A stretch of DNA of 64,000 nt from Byssochlamys sp. IMV 00236 (Eukaryota; Ascomycota; Eurotiomycetes; Eurotiales; Thermoascaceae), in assembly GCA_001931875.2 (NCBI GenBank), contig MSJH02000511.1:49447-113446 (forward strand), read 5' to 3'. The translations under genes and the position numbers were made by a program. The notes under the pieces were generated by a model that saw only the letters and a list, made by a program, of their open reading frames with translations, did not search any database and was not told where the DNA came from. Of the stretch, positions 48,259 to 58,073 are shown in pieces (within the stretch, counting starts at the first letter, position 1; each line of letters opens with the position of its first letter).

Positions 48259-49059
48259 TTAACTTGTCAACAAATGAATATAATTTTGTCTAAACTGCTG
48301 CCATTTATACCAAGCAAGAGCTTGAAGTAAACAATCACTTAGATCATCCTTTTTTGGCTCTTCTCTAAACATATCTTTAAGTCTATCGTTAAGTTTGATG
48401 ACTGAGTTTTCTTTTTCATCCAACCAATTCTGAACTAGACGAACAGCAGCCTGTTTCTTCTTGTAGGTCGTTTTGTTGTTCACTGTAGTTTGTGCTGCCG
48501 CCTGTTGGAGCTCACTTTCCCATGCAGCATCCACCTTTTGACGGCTCAAGGCGATCATATCCAAATCAGATCGTTTGATGCTATTAGCCGTTTCATACAG
48601 CCCATACCAGATCATCCCTTCTATTGAATTAACTCGAAGTGTATGTTCAAGTACTGTCCACGACCCGTTCGAGCGCGCTCTTTGCTGTTCTACAAGAACC
48701 AAATCCACTGCTTTCATATTGTGTTCTATTCGATCCCTTATAAACTTTCTTACAACAGGCGCAACAGTGGAGGGGTGAAATGTGGTCAATTCGAGATCGA
48801 TGCGTGCCCAGTCCAAGATGGTAGCATCCTGAGTGACAACACAATAAGCCAAGTTTCGGTAACCGAGATCAAAAGAGAGTATGGACGATGGTGTTTTACT
48901 TGGTAGCTCGTTGACAAGTCGTTGTATAATGTCAGACTTGGTGCCTTGTTGATATATACCACTTGATCGCGCAATCTCTTTAAGCTCCACAAGCTTCTTT
49001 GTTTTAAATGTCGTGGTCAAGATTTCTGCCAGCTGTTTTGATTTTATGGCCGGTTGCAT
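48259..49059 (-). CDS. Mitochondrial Holliday junction resolvase (Cce1/Ydc2 family)
   Basis: A single exon of 266 residues. A SAP-like DNA-binding motif lies at about 18-50. The RNase-H-like resolvase core has its acidic residues in order: Asp64 (S-F-D-L-G-Y-R-N-L-A), Glu124 (V-E-Q-Q-R-A-R-S), and Asp238/239/242 near the end (K-K-D-D-L-S-D-C). These enzymes cut four-way junctions during mitochondrial DNA recombination and segregation. The N-terminus is basic and could act in mitochondrial targeting. The stop codon lies only 4 bp from that of the convergent carotenoid oxygenase gene, so the transcripts must overlap at their 3' ends. Confidence 0.92.
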   Translation of the reverse strand: MQPAIKSKQLAEILTTTFKTKKLVELKEIARSSGIYQQGTKSDIIQRLVNELPSKTPSSILSFDLGYRNLAYCVVTQDATILDWARIDLELTTFHPSTVAPVVRKFIRDRIEHNMKAVDLVLVEQQRARSNGSWTVLEHTLRVNSIEGMIWYGLYETANSIKRSDLDMIALSRQKVDAAWESELQQAAAQTTVNNKTTYKKKQAAVRLVQNWLDEKENSVIKLNDRLKDMFREEPKKDDLSDCLLQALAWYKWQQFRQNYIHLLTS

Positions 49060-49215
49060 TTGCCAATAGAGAGAGGGAAAGAAAGAGGAAAAAAAGAAAT
49101 GAGAGGACCATGTGTGATTTTAGAGATGACATTTACTAAATTTATTACACTCATCAAATACCCACACACACAAGGAAAGAGGGGAAGGGAGAGCCAAAAA
49201 AAGAAAGTATAATGT

Positions 49216-49737
49216 TTAGAAAACAAGAGCAGCACCCTTGGTCTTCTTGTCACCACCCAATTCGAAGTGCTTACATCTCTTGAGAGCAAGTTGCATCTTG
49301 TACTTGCAAGCTATATGATCAATTAATACACATTTTCACCTTTCACATTAATGAGAACTTACAAGTGCATTCAAGACGAAGGACAACCTTCTTGGTGGTC
49401 TTAGCCTTCTTGTGGAAAACGGGCTTGGTTTGACCACCATAACCGGATTGCTTACGGTCGTAACGTCTCTTACCCTGAGCGAACAAGGAGGCCTTACCAG
49501 CCTTGTATTGGGTAACCTTGTGAGGTGTGTGCTTTCTGCATTTAGCGCCCTTGCAGTAGGTGTTTCTGGTCTTTGGGATGTTGACCTAAGCAAATATCAT
49601 TAATTAGCTGTTCACTATTATTTTTGTCATCCACAATAACAAAATCATGACATGCTGATCTTTCTTTGCGACTTATTGTTGCTTTTATCGGATGGATGGA
49701 TTGTTTTATGGATGGATGGATGATGGATCTTTACCAT
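49216..49737 (-). CDS. RPL42: 60S ribosomal protein eL42 (L44/L36A)
   Basis: The exons on the minus strand are 49,735-49,737, 49,363-49,585 and 49,216-49,310, giving 106 residues, exactly the family length. The first coding exon is the ATG alone, with the intron beginning directly after it, a pattern common in fungal ribosomal protein genes. Two C-x-x-C-type zinc pairs frame the basic core. The Q-T-K-P-V-F-H-K-K segment keeps the proline at the cycloheximide-binding site; Pro-to-Gln there confers resistance in yeasts, so sensitivity is predicted. Intron 1 contains a GATG-rich microsatellite. Confidence 0.95.
49690..49728. repeat. GGAT/GATG microsatellite in eL42 intron 1
   Basis: Two blocks of GATG-GATG-GA-type tetranucleotide repeats flank a short TTGTTTTAT spacer, followed by a further degenerate unit. 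All lie within the first intron of the ribosomal protein gene. Confidence 0.7.
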
Positions 49738-51181
49738 TTTTCTTTAATTCACACAGAAGAGGAGAAGGTTCATCAAGGTACTTTTGCTTCCCTTTCATTC
49801 ATATAATTCAAACACCGACACTTGCATAAAATAACGTTTCAGAGCGATTTTTAATGAGCTTTTCAAAAACACTGTTATGTATTTACTATTACTAGCGTAC
49901 TGTTTATTTGATTATATTTGATAATCGCGTAAGCTGGTTTAATGAGCACTATATGTACTCATGTGTGAAATTCTAACACTTGTCCCTTGGTTTGATCTAA
50001 CAATCTTTGTCAAGTATGATGTCTGTTCCTAAGAAGTATGTGTCGTAGAACAATGTCTGCTTATGACTGGCATTGAGATAAACGACTGTAATCAGTATGA
50101 ATAGAGTGAATTCATACTTTATAAGGTTGCGTGTACATACTTTTAGTGATAAGTCAAATTAAATAGAATCTCTCCTTTAAATATAGATCATTATTTCTTT
50201 AAAAGATAATCCTTCTTATGGTAAAAGAAATATCATAACCCAAGTCATAAAATGAACAATAAGATCAGTGTCAGGAACGAATTAAAATCAAAATCCATCA
50301 AAATCTATCGCATAATTCAGCGTCACATAAGGGCATTGTGCAGTGCCTCCTTAAGAAAATCCTTTAAGCAGACTATACAAACAAAAGAAGAAAAAACTCT
50401 GAAGGCGAGTGAAATGATATAATTCAAAGTAGATCATAAGCATCATTTTTGGTGAACAGCAACCATTAGATACAGCCATAACTTCCGGCTACTAAATCCA
50501 AGATAATCTATGCTCTAACAATTGAGATATGCAGAGCACTCTTTCCAAAGAGATATGTAAACATTATATGTACCATTTCGTCTATTAGTAATCGTTTTCC
50601 TTTATTCCTCCTTTCACGCTCAAGATTTTACGAATGCATCTTATGCATACTGGGAATCCTTTCCTTGTTTACATTATAGGAAAAAGTGGGCACTTCGAAT
50701 ACGTATATAAAAAACAAATTAACTTTTCACACCATATTTTCTCAAGAATGTGATCCTCTTTCATCACTCTTACTTTTGCAGCTGCCTGTTTACTTGCTCT
50801 TCCTTGGCATTTCCAATTTCTGTCGATCGTGGTTTATTAGTAATGTTTTCGACATACTTTTCGGGACTTCCCCGGATACTATTAATTCACATACCTGGTT
50901 ACGTGTCTGATTACAAACCTGTTTCAGATGATAGCCCAAAACCTGTTGCTCCACCCACTCGCAAATAATCTTTAGGATTTAAAAGTGAATCAATGCTTAT
51001 ACAGTGTATATTTAAAAATGAAGTTGTTACATACACTAGCTATCATGGATATGTGTCTGATAGGCATAATAAGAATGGATTGTATGTGTATTGTTGTGAA
51101 TAAGCTCCATTGATAGTCATCAGCACTTGTTTTATACGTTAAAAACAATTTTTTTTATTTCAAATTGACTGCTGGAATGCT
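49738..51181. other. Intergenic region with a dispersed repeat and a doubtful short frame
   Basis: About 1.4 kb between the eL42 start and the PRPF3 stop. It contains dispersed-repeat copy B. A short plus-strand frame ending with stop near 50,966-50,968 encodes a peptide finishing S-P-K-P-V-A-P-P-T-R-K. It has no good start other than an internal ATG near 50,843 (about 41 residues), so I do not call it a gene. Confidence 0.4.
50041..50288. repeat. Dispersed repeat, copy B
   Basis: Collinear with copy A at 5,172-5,406, sharing the TGTCGTAGA start, the ATAAACGAC core, the GATAATC(C/T)TTCTTA block with GGTAAAAGAA after it, and the end GAACGAATTAAAA. The copies have diverged by substitutions and small indels. 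Both lie in intergenic DNA. Confidence 0.65.
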
Positions 51182-53208
51182 TTACAATTCAGGTTGTCTA
51201 GTAGCAAGTTCCTCATCTGTGGCCATGATAGCAGCATCCCAATAATGCTCTACATGCCACTTGCTTAATTCTTCTCTGGCCATTTTTTCACTTTCAAAAG
51301 AACGCCAAGTAAACTTTTTAAATGATTTCTCCTTGACCAATCCTGTCCAAACGAGGAAACACTTGTTTTCTTCTCCTTCTTTAAGACCATAACTATTTCT
51401 AGGTTGATCAATATCCATAGCTGTCTCATCAACTGCAAGATTTTTTGGAGGTGGCATATCATTCCAGTCAATACGTCTCAACATCAACTTCTTGTATGCT
51501 TTAATACTCTTTGGTCCACCCTCCACGATAACAATATTGCATTTAGGATGCACAATGACCATTCCTGTCAATTGAAGTTGTTGTGCATTCATTTCTATCT
51601 TGTATCTATGCTTTGGATGGGAGCAAGATTTTATCCTACACAGAATTGTTTAAGTGGAAATGTTCCCCATGCGATCATTTTATCATTACTTACTTGAATA
51701 CAGCTACTTCATTACTCATCTTTTGATCCTCCTTTAGCTTGTTTAAAATCTTGGCTCGTCTTTCTTCTGGAGTTAGCTTACGTTGTTCATTGGCTTTTTC
51801 ATGCATTCTCTGACGTTGTTCCATCTCTCTACGAACCCGTGCTTCTACCTTGGTTGGGTCTTGTACTGCTTCTTCACCCAAGACACGCATCAGGTTACTA
51901 ATTTTAACTATATCACTAGTTAGTTTCATCCAATCTATTTTGTTTTTTCTTTACCTTTTGGTGGATCAGGTTCTATTAAACCAAGTCTGATTTTATCACG
52001 CTTCTCCTTTTGTGCCTCTGCTCTTGTTTGTCTACGCAACTTCTTTCTTTCTTTTGTAGTAAGCATAAGTGATTTGATAATAGGTGGTGCATTTGCTTCA
52101 CTAGGAGGCTTAATTGGCACAGGATGATGGATATACATGGTGACTAATGTTTCATATTTATCAGGGTCTATGTCTGCATCGTTCAATTCCTCGTATGTTT
52201 TTGTAAATGGAGCATCCCACCATTCAACAGCTGGAGGCGCGTCTCTCTTTTTTTTTAAAAAAAAATCAGAATATGATTAGGAATCAGGGCATTTGCTCTT
52301 ACCTTGATAGCTTTATCAGACACGTCAAATTCTGTCTGCATACCCGCCTTCTTTACACTTTCAGTAATTTCTTGCTTTAGTTTTTCCAATTGTGCCTTTG
52401 CTCTTTCTTGATTTGCGATATCAATGTATTTACCAGGCTGGACAAACTTTAGTTGACGTGAGCGACGATTTTTGGGAGCGACTGGGGCTCCTAATGAAGG
52501 ATCAAAATAAGGGTTTTTGCTAGGATCCGTAAAGTCAGAAGGAACTTCCTCTAGTAATAATTTTCTCTTTTGTGCTCTCGGTGGACTAGGTGCCGCTGCT
52601 GGTGTTTGTTTATTTCTTTGTGCAGCCTATATCAAGGAGAGTGGGAGGAAATCAGTTAAATCAACATGTATATAAATATGAGTCTTACCTTTGTATTGGG
52701 AGTTTCTCTTCTGGGTATAATGCCCTTATCCATCATTGCCTTGAGATCGATATGCCCCGATTCGTCTACAGGGAAAGCTGGTGGCTTGAGTTCAGAAACA
52801 CGTAAGGGCGCACCAGGTGTTGTACGTACCTTTGGATTGACATTAGTATGTGTTTGCGATTATTGTTGTTTTAATGTTACCGCATTGTTATTTTGGGACA
52901 AACGACTTGTTGCTTCAGCAATTCTGCGCTGAAGTTCAATCAAGTTGAGGCCAGTGGAAGTACCATTACTTGGTCCAGGCGCACTTTTCTTATTGTTGGT
53001 AGGTGCTTGTTTTTGCTGTTGTTGTTGTGGCGGTGGTGGTGGTCGTGCAGCTGACTGTTGCTGTGAATTGATTGCTCCTTGTTTTTGAAACTTGGCTAGT
53101 GTTGCTAATACTTCAGCTCTTTTAGCCTCAATCAGTTTCTATTGACGATGAGTTATTGAATATACATTAAAGAATGTTTGTAATTTTTACCTGCTTGAAA
53201 TCAGACAT
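51182..53208 (-). CDS. PRP3: U4/U6 snRNP protein PRPF3 (Prp3)
   Basis: The seven exons on the minus strand are 53,191-53,208, 52,881-53,138, 52,689-52,829, 52,303-52,626, 51,955-52,246, 51,694-51,907 and 51,182-51,635, giving 566 residues. The N-terminal third is Gln/Pro-rich. The middle has the Prp3 core with E-W-W-D (about 280), then a basic helix and the I-S-N-L-M-R-V-L-G motif. The C-terminal DUF1115 domain has V-E-G-G-P-K-S-I-K and the ending H-Y-W-D-A-A. Prp3 binds U4/U6 snRNA in the tri-snRNP. The first exon codes for only six residues. The exon joint into K-I-S-N-L-M restores the conserved P-P-K-V-K run, which fixes that splice choice. Confidence 0.92.
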
Positions 53209-53312
53209 TTTTTTTTCTTTTGACACAAGAAAAAAAAAAGTGCAATTTGGGATAATTTTATTTTTTTCAGTGATATGCGGAGCCTTAATTTGCTCTTTTG
53301 AACCATTTTGTC

Positions 53313-54410
53313 ATGAACAACAGCAATCAGAATACGACAACTTTAAATAATAATGGAGATGCAACACGCATGTTTATGACTCATGTAAAAGAGATGTTGC
53401 TATCTTTACCTCCTTTCTCTGTTTTTGCGTTGATTGTACCTTATGTGATATACTTGTTGGATAACATATTATTATTGGTGTATTCACAAAGCATAAGTCA
53501 ATGGTGTTTTCTTAGTGTGGATAAAGTACTCAACGATCTTCAAGGTAATTATTATTATTATTACTATTTTACTATAATCGAGTCATTAAAGGATTTATTA
53601 GTACAAAGACTTGTTTTGTATCCACTTGGCTCTACTTCCTTTGCTAAGCTATTGATAACAACCATCTGGCTATTACCAGAATTGTACAAGCTGGAAAAAA
53701 GGCATGGAACGATCAAGGTTGCATGGTTAACACTTCTACTCTATACACTTCTTCCTGGCTTAGGTTATGTGATACTTGTCACTGTCATATCCTTTTCTAT
53801 GCCTACATATGATCAAGGTTTAAAGGACGTTGTTTACGCTGGTATGACAGGTTGGGTAGTTGCTTTAATATTCTGGTCCTATTTGGAAGATGATCGTAAT
53901 GGATCCAGTGGTAACAGAATGTAAGTTGTATATGCATCATGTATATGTACGCTAATCAATTCATATAGGCTGCCAGGTTCTATTCGGATACCAAACAAAG
54001 TGATGCCAATGTTGGCCTTGTTATTCTTTGTATTTCTAGTTCCTGACTCTTCCTTTCTGTTGAACTTGATTTCTGCAGTCATTGGTTATCTCTGTAAGTT
54101 TGTAGCTAATGCCTTGATTTCACTTACCAATGAAATAGATGTGTATGAAAAATTACCCAAGATTTTGACTTTCTCTGACGAATCTTTTGCAAGATTTGAA
54201 AAGAAGCCATGGTTATCTCCTCTTATTTCCACACCCAATTATGTCCCTGTGAATGAGCATGGAGTGTATCTGCCTATTGCTAACTCAAATAGTACTTCAT
54301 TTGTCAATACTTCTTATTCAAATAATAATAACAACAATAACAGCAACAGCAACACAGCGACATCACCAGGCAGTTTCCCAGGCCAAGGCTATCGTCTTGG
54401 TTCTTCATAA
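53313..54410 (+). CDS. Rhomboid-family membrane protein (Rbd2-like), probably inactive
   Basis: The exons are 53,313-53,920 and 53,969-54,410, giving 349 residues with about six membrane helices and a Ser/Asn-rich cytosolic tail that includes an Asn run. A Y-P-L-G...R-H-G-T-I-K-V core and a V-P-D-S-S-F-L segment match fungal rhomboids of the Rbd2 type. The catalytic G-x-S-G is G-M-T-G (Thr179), and the partner histidine site reads F-L-L-N-L (Asn235). Proteolysis therefore seems unlikely; Golgi or ER client binding is more plausible. A TTA/TAT run at about 53,545-53,570 is read as coding (poly-Tyr). It begins with a GTAATT, but splicing it out would break the frame. Confidence 0.75.
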
Positions 54411-54644
54411 AACTATAGACTTTCTTTAATAAACCCACTCTATCATTATCTATTATCGATGACGCAAGAATACGTCTGGTCTATCAATGCAATTGTTTTA
54501 TAAAACCATTCCCCTTAAGCTGATGTTTTAAGTTTGTACGCGTATTGAAGGAAATATTTATTTAAAATAAACGATATACTACTAGCATAAAAGTAATACA
54601 GATGACATCAATACTTAAAACAATATATTATAAGAAGGTCCAAA

Positions 54645-55604
54645 CTAAGAAAGTACAAATCGTATCGTCTCAACATTGTCGATAGGAATGATACCAGATT
54701 GTTCTTTTTGCAGCTGATCAGTTATCAACACTTGTTCTCTTAGCATTATAACCAGTTTTGAAACAAGTTCAAAGACATTCATCCATTTAATTCGTTCATC
54801 GTAACGGAAGGGGACCTCGACAGAGCGGCATTCTTGATGCAAAAAGCTACCAATATTTTCAGGATTAGAGCTGTAGTAGACATGTAATCGTAGCACAGAT
54901 ATATTGGACGGTAAAAGATGATAAGTTTGATGCCGTTGCGAAGCTGGCGTTTGGTTAGCGTCTTAGAATAGCTTCAAGGGCACAAATAGAACCATTTACG
55001 TTTTTTAAAGTGTCGCCTTTGCTGTGTTTGAGGTCCTCATTGTTTTTTCCAGACGTTGCCTCCATTACAATTATATTAGATCTTCCTTTTGTATATCCCA
55101 AAACATCCACATATCTCACAGGGCCATGCTTCCAAGTCCCTAGGTCTGTTGTTGTCTCTGAGAACGACTCAGGATTTTTTCACACCACTCAAATCTCAAA
55201 AGACCAGTTTGATCTCCAATTGATTGAAAAATGTGTATAATCCTGTCAATCCAAAAAGTTCGCTCATGCTTTGGTTCAAATAGTTGTGGTCAATTGTATT
55301 TTCCTGCAAACTCCGTCAAAGTAAATTGAATAATCTTGATTATCTGTTCCTCTTCTATGTCTGCGTGTATTGACCGACTCCATAAGTACTTAGGTAGAGA
55401 GACTCTAGGTTTTCCCATAGCGCTCCTTAGCAGATTAAAAGCATTTTTAAAAGATTTCAAAGATACCAACGAGGCTTGTGCAATCAAATCCTCTTTCAAT
55501 TTAAGTTTTATGTTGCTACTCAAATTACGGTTGTAACCTGCAGAAAGGGAACCTCTACACGCACCAGAAATTAGACTAATACTACGGGCGCTATCTCTAC
55601 TCAT
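54645..55604 (-). pseudogene. Decayed gene of unknown family, about 320 codons
   Basis: On the minus strand, protein-like stretches follow one another in different frames. They are an opening of about 100 residues from ATG 55,604, a piece with F-E-W-C-E-K-I-L-S-R-S-Q, a piece with R-Y-V-D-V-L-G-Y-T-K-G-R and E-A-T-S-G-K-N-N-E-D, and an 83-residue end with E-V-P-F-R-Y-D-E-R-I-K-W. At least two frameshifts and several stops separate them. The order and spacing suggest one former gene. I do not recognise the product. It is flanked by other decayed sequence. Confidence 0.5.
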
Positions 55605-55865
55605 TACCTATGATGCAGTCAAACAAAACTTTCCAGCTCATGGTGCCACGCTAAACATAGCTTTATGAAGTTACCATCTTGGATTGATTCTTTTCAAGAA
55701 GAAGAGAAAGATAAAAAAGAAAAGTTATTTTTATATTCTAATTTTAATGTTGTCAGTTCTATCAACAAAGAATCAAGATCATTCAAGTGTAATTATGAAG
55801 AATATCCAACTGGACAGTCTTTGGTCAGATAGCGAATTTTGTAATTTCAAGTTGTAAAGTGATGC

Positions 55866-56155
55866 CACATGTAGTGCCCTAAGGAAGCGCCCGTAGCATT
55901 AACCTTCTCATGGATTTCCTCATGCGCGTAGTGTGCACTTTCTTATATGCACGAAAAAATCAGCTAATCCATTTTTTCGTGAGTTTTTTCGTGCATGAAG
56001 TATTTCCCAAAAAAAAAAAAAACTTTTCTTTTTTAATCTCTTTCTTCCTGCAAAGAAACAAACACATTGAAAAGCTTTGTTGGTCTACATCGTAGGTAAT
56101 GAATAGAGGTGCGCCCGTAATATTAGTTTAATTTCTGGTGCATGTAGTGTTTCCC
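55866..56155. repeat. Cluster of imperfect short repeats with a perfect 13-bp hairpin
   Basis: A GCATGTAGTG-type motif occurs near 55,866, 55,922 (variant), 55,990 and 56,133. The last two extend to ATTTCCC and GTTTCCC. GCGCCCGTA occurs near 55,887 and 56,110. Bases 55,947-55,959 and 55,984-55,996 are perfect inverted arms (ATGCACG plus six A). No coding frame is seen. The pattern fits a small nonautonomous element or a degenerate satellite. Confidence 0.5.
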
Positions 56156-56220
56156 TTAGACAAAAGTAACTTAGACGCAACTTATACTACAATATAATAC
56201 TACTCAACAGCAGCAACAAT

Positions 56221-56850
56221 GAAGTTTGGTATAGATCAATCATTTATGGTGATCTTTTTGACTACATATTTGCAGTCCAACCATACTACATCACCAAGAG
56301 GTACATAATATACATACATGTAATTTATCTTGCTATTTTTTTTTAGATCTGAGTGTTACTCTGTAGTCATTAAATCTATGAAGAGACTAGGCTTGGTCGA
56401 AGAAGATGAACACGATGTAAGACTTGATTTTATCTTCACAAATATAGCTGTTGCTGGTCTTGGTGATGCCCTTTTTTGCGAAGATCAACCAACTGATAAA
56501 GTCTCGAAAAAGGATGAAACAAAACCCGTCACTTGAGAGAAAAATCCTTGATCTATTGGAAATCGCTACTTCCATACAGTGCTTGCTTGAATCACTTGAT
56601 GGCAATTTCTTGTCAGTTTAACAAATTAAAACTGGCTATTACTGGTACAAAAATCGTGAACGGCATAACAATGCACTCAAGATTGAAAGAAGTAAATATA
56701 CCTTGTTCAGATCAAAGCGGTGCCATGTTGGCAAACTATTTGGCCAATGTAATATCATTGATGGTGAGGAACCTGTAAGGTCCGACGACAATCTTTTCCG
56801 GGCAAACTGTAAACAAAGTCTAGAAAAGAAGGTCAACTCTTAGACGTCAT
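56221..56850 (+). pseudogene. Second decayed gene fragment of unknown family
   Basis: From about 56,345 a frame reads S-E-C-Y-S-V-V-I-K-S-M-K-R-L-G to a stop at about 56,534. The protein-like sequence continues in another frame (E-R-K-I-L-D-L-L-E-I-A-T-S) and, after a further stop, as G-Y-Y-W-Y-K-N-R-E-R-H. An upstream ATG near 56,221 followed by a GT...AG-like pair cannot be joined in frame. This looks like a frameshifted remnant. I do not recognise it. The rest of 56,851-57,044 is noncoding. Confidence 0.4.
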
Positions 56851-57044
56851 TTATGCCAAAAATGGATCTTGCGCTAATTTTAAGCAAAAACATACCAAAA
56901 AAGGTACTTGTGCTCACTAATTTAATGCTGTCCCTAGTTTATTTACCTGCTGCGGCTGGAATGCATTAAATTCACCGCAGCAAAGGGAGAGAAAACAAAT
57001 AAAAAGGAGTACTTGACGTTCTTTTCTTTCTTATCTTTCATTCA

Positions 57045-57794
57045 ATGTCGATGTTACAAGATTTCCCTCTTGCCTTTGCTGAAAACAGACTAAAGTCAGA
57101 TCAAGACTCGGTGTGCTATCTCTCATGGCTTAATACTGATACAGAATTTCCTGAGCTATCCGACTCATTTGGTGTAGAAGGCCCTTGTTGGGAAATACTT
57201 GAGAAAAGAGAAGCTTATGATGACGAATTCGAATTTGTGCCGGTTGAAGAAAATTGGTCAAAATTGGTCGAAACCAAAAAATTACAACCTTATGCAAAAA
57301 TCACTGAACGCGCAGCATCATTACCTCACCCCAAGAGAAAGATACAGCCTTTGTTCACAGTGAGGAAAGATAAATCCAAAGATGATGGAGCCAATTTATC
57401 AGACGAAGAGGTTGATGAAGATGATATATGCACTGAACTATACTTGACCCGAAAAGGACAATCAAAAAGAAGCAATAGAAACGCAGGTTTACGAAAATTG
57501 GGTAGACTAAAGATGGTTGATCAATATGTACAGGGTGTCATATTTTTGGCAACAACACGTCCTGGAAGTAAAGCAGCTACCTGGTTACCTCGATCAGTAC
57601 TGCAGGGAACATACCCTGGACCAAATGGACTTGCACTATATCCAAACACTAAAACAGAAGCAATAGTCTATACAGAATATTATATTCATCGTATCTCAAA
57701 GAGTAATTTTATGGATTGGGGTGAGGGTAGGAAGAGACTGTTAGATCCGGCAGAATACTCTATATACACGCCTATTTCTAGAAGGCTAAAGTAA
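57045..57794 (+). CDS. Conserved-looking hypothetical protein, 249 residues
   Basis: A single intact exon with no recognised domain. The middle (about 105-145) is very acidic then basic (E-E-V-D-E-D-D, later R-K-G-Q-S-K-R-S-N-R). The C-terminal 90 residues look folded, with V-I-F-L-A-T-T-R-P-G, N-G-L-A-L-Y-P-N and a Tyr-rich E-Y-Y-I-H-R-I segment. There is no signal peptide or membrane helix. Codon use and the clean frame favour a real gene. It stands alone between decayed sequence upstream and UPF1 279 bp downstream. Confidence 0.65.
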   Translation: MSMLQDFPLAFAENRLKSDQDSVCYLSWLNTDTEFPELSDSFGVEGPCWEILEKREAYDDEFEFVPVEENWSKLVETKKLQPYAKITERAASLPHPKRKIQPLFTVRKDKSKDDGANLSDEEVDEDDICTELYLTRKGQSKRSNRNAGLRKLGRLKMVDQYVQGVIFLATTRPGSKAATWLPRSVLQGTYPGPNGLALYPNTKTEAIVYTEYYIHRISKSNFMDWGEGRKRLLDPAEYSIYTPISRRLK

Positions 57795-58073
57795 CATTGT
57801 AAATATCCATTTCTTTTACGAGAAGATACCTAATAAACAACTATTTATGGCGTTCTGTCCTTCTACTAATAATAATCAAACCCCTCGCCTCTTCTCCTTG
57901 CTTGATGTCTCTATGTCTATTTTGTATGAAAAATGAGTAGAACCCCCCAAAAAAGGGTTTATTAAAGAGAGAGAGAGACAATGGACTCAGTCACCTGAAA
58001 AAAAAAGACGGTCATTCAAAATAACAAACTTGGTTGAATTCTTTTTTTTTTTTTTTTTTTTACATGTAAAAGG

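Noticed and set aside
50750..50968. Short open frame ending in a Pro-rich tail
   Set aside because: No proper ATG at its start and no family; only a 41-residue internal version has a Met, so support is too weak.
53545..53591. Candidate intron in the rhomboid gene at the TTA/TAT run
   Set aside because: GT and AG ends exist, but removing 47 nt breaks the frame needed for the following conserved segment; reading through stays open.
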